From the NCBI GenBank assembly GCA_029573925.1, contig JAKQBV010000589.1:1-6516 (forward strand): a DNA stretch of 6,516 nucleotides. The letters run 5' to 3'. The stretch's first letter is position 1. Every line of letters starts with the position of its first letter. This document shows, in pieces, positions 5,449 through 6,516 of the stretch. The DNA comes from a bacterium (GTDB lineage: Bacteria > UBP15 > UBA6099). Made by a program: the position numbers and the translations under genes. The notes under the pieces were generated by a model. That model had not been told where the DNA came from. It did not search any database and was given only the letters and a program-made list of their open reading frames with translations.

Positions 5449-6477
5449 TCAGCCGCCGTTCCCGTTGCCGTTCCTGCGCGCGCCGTACAACATGAGCAGA
5501 GTGATGATCACGAAAACGCATACCGCCTGCGCCATCATCAGGTAAACGGTGGTCATTTTCGGGGCTGTCGGAATCACTGACGCGCCGAACCCGAGAGCGA
5601 GCGTCACTAGGCAGATGAAAAGAACGGTCTGGATGTCGTTGAAGCCGAGGCCTGCCAGCCGGTGATGCAGGTGGTCGCGCCCTGTGTATTCCAGCAATTG
5701 CTTCAACCCTCGGGCCTTCCCGGTCGCAAGCCTCTCCACCGTCGTGTATATCATGTCGAATATGGGGACGCCGAGAACTATTATCGGGATAGAAAAAGAA
5801 ACAATCGGGTTGCCTCCCGACCAGTTGCCCATAACGCCGAACGCGGCGAGCGTGAACCCGATGAACCCCGCCCCGCCGTCTCCCAGAAAAATCCTCGCCG
5901 GTTTGAAGTTGAATATTAGAAATCCGAGGGAAGCTCCGAAAAGAGTCACTGTTATGAAGGCGAGATAAGGGTCGTTGAGCCTGTATGCAAGGATAAAGAA
6001 TATGGCGGAAGTCGATGCCGAAAGTCCGGAGGCCAGGCCGTCCACCCCGTCGAGGAAATTGATTGCGTTCGTGATGCCGACAAGCCAGAATACGGTGAGC
6101 GCGACGCTCATCGGCGGCCCCCACCATGTGTGCGACATGAGGTTGAGCCTCACTCCGAACGCGATAACTATGAGAGAGGCGGCGACTTGAGCAAGAAGCC
6201 GGACCGACGAGGGAAGCCCCCCTTTTACGTCGTCTATCGTGCCTACCGCCAGCATCAGGAAACCGGCGATAAACAGACCTGTCATCTCCTTTGTAAAATC
6301 CATCTGGAAAACGTGTGAAAGGAAAAAAGCTCCGAATACCGCCGCCCCGCCGAGCAGCGGCGTGGGCAGTTTGTGAACTTTTCGCGCGCCGGGGTTATCG
6401 AGAGCTCCCACCCGTCTTGCCACCCAACCCATTGCCGGCGTCAGCAACGTCGCTAGAAACAACGCCAGACAGAACAA
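5449..6477 (-). CDS. WecA/TagO-family undecaprenyl-phosphate sugar-1-phosphate transferase; start uncertain near window edge
   Basis: This inner-membrane enzyme of the glycosyltransferase 4 (MraY/WecA) family transfers a sugar phosphate, usually HexNAc-1-phosphate, from a UDP-sugar to undecaprenyl phosphate, starting a lipid-linked glycan. Counting from the TTG at 6477 (342 residues), motifs in order are LDNPGARKVHKLPTPLLGG (26-44), the Asp pair D82-D83 in IDDVKG, NAINFLDGVDGLA (137-149), FLGDGGAGFIGF (197-208), D241 in PIFD, and DHLHHRL (268-274). The last motif favours WecA/TagO over MraY. The usual Ser of GDxGS is Ala (A203). The tail ends in a small Asn-Gly run. The TTG has TAAGG nine bases upstream and is plausible, but the frame stays open to the window edge and only 12 residues precede the conserved TP, fewer than in most relatives, so the true start may lie outside. 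The sugar substrate is unknown. Confidence 0.93.
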   Translation of the reverse strand: MFCLALFLATLLTPAMGWVARRVGALDNPGARKVHKLPTPLLGGAAVFGAFFLSHVFQMDFTKEMTGLFIAGFLMLAVGTIDDVKGGLPSSVRLLAQVAASLIVIAFGVRLNLMSHTWWGPPMSVALTVFWLVGITNAINFLDGVDGLASGLSASTSAIFFILAYRLNDPYLAFITVTLFGASLGFLIFNFKPARIFLGDGGAGFIGFTLAAFGVMGNWSGGNPIVSFSIPIIVLGVPIFDMIYTTVERLATGKARGLKQLLEYTGRDHLHHRLAGLGFNDIQTVLFICLVTLALGFGASVIPTAPKMTTVYLMMAQAVCVFVIITLLMLYGARRNGNGNGG

Positions 6478-6516
6478 CCTCAGATGCCTTAGAAGCCCCG
6501 CGCACTGTTCGCAGAA

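Noticed and set aside
5441..6127. A 228-codon minus-strand frame inside the WecA-like gene.
   Set aside because: Its Arg/His-rich translation is the usual out-of-frame shadow of a GC-rich gene; the overlapping frame carries all WecA/TagO motifs.
1..6516. CRISPR array, tRNA or rRNA, insertion sequence or phage genes.
   Set aside because: No regularly spaced direct repeats, recognisable RNA gene, transposase, terminal inverted repeats or phage-type frame could be seen on either strand by eye.

Overview
The window looks like part of a cell-surface polysaccharide (O-antigen or exopolysaccharide) locus from an unidentified, probably uncultivated bacterium with moderately high G+C and no obvious mobile DNA. 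Two features suggest a diderm (Gram-negative) cell: a WecA-type initiating transferase alongside a Wzx-type flippase and a ligase/polymerase-type membrane protein, and an HD-GYP protein. The stalk (copper-amine-oxidase-N-like) domains in the second gene are best known from Firmicutes and several candidate phyla, so I do not name a phylum.

Plus strand, left half. An HD-GYP-domain gene (codons open to the left edge, stop at 998) is followed after 53 bases by a gene for an exported or lipid-anchored protein (1052-2296) with one Ig-like domain and up to four degenerate stalk-domain repeats. After another 54 bases comes an O-antigen ligase/Wzy-family polytopic membrane protein (2351-3799). A good sigma70-like promoter (973-1001) overlaps the end of the HD-GYP gene and probably drives the other two.

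Minus strand, right half. Reading right to left, a WecA/TagO-family phosphoglycosyltransferase (6477 or beyond the edge, to 5449) is followed by a Wzx-type flippase (5372-3915), with a candidate internal promoter and a short leader between them. The two transcription units converge on a 115-base gap holding a strong hairpin (3869-3901), which has its better pairing and its short T-run on the minus strand.

How the genes could work together (inference from families): the WecA-like enzyme loads the first sugar phosphate onto undecaprenyl phosphate, the Wzx-like protein flips the finished lipid-linked unit, and the Wzy/ligase-like protein polymerises or transfers it on the periplasmic side. The stalk protein could act at the envelope in anchoring or export. 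The HD-GYP protein could connect the locus to cyclic-di-GMP turnover, though its motif is imperfect. There is no gene-free stretch longer than 300 bases.

I did not find a clearly new system. The most interesting leads are a repeated arrangement of a six-base-pair tetraloop hairpin placed directly before the ribosome binding site in all three visible intergenic leaders, the unusual stalk-repeat protein with a possible lipobox and a WCxxC motif, and substitutions at key residues of the HD-GYP and ligase-like proteins.
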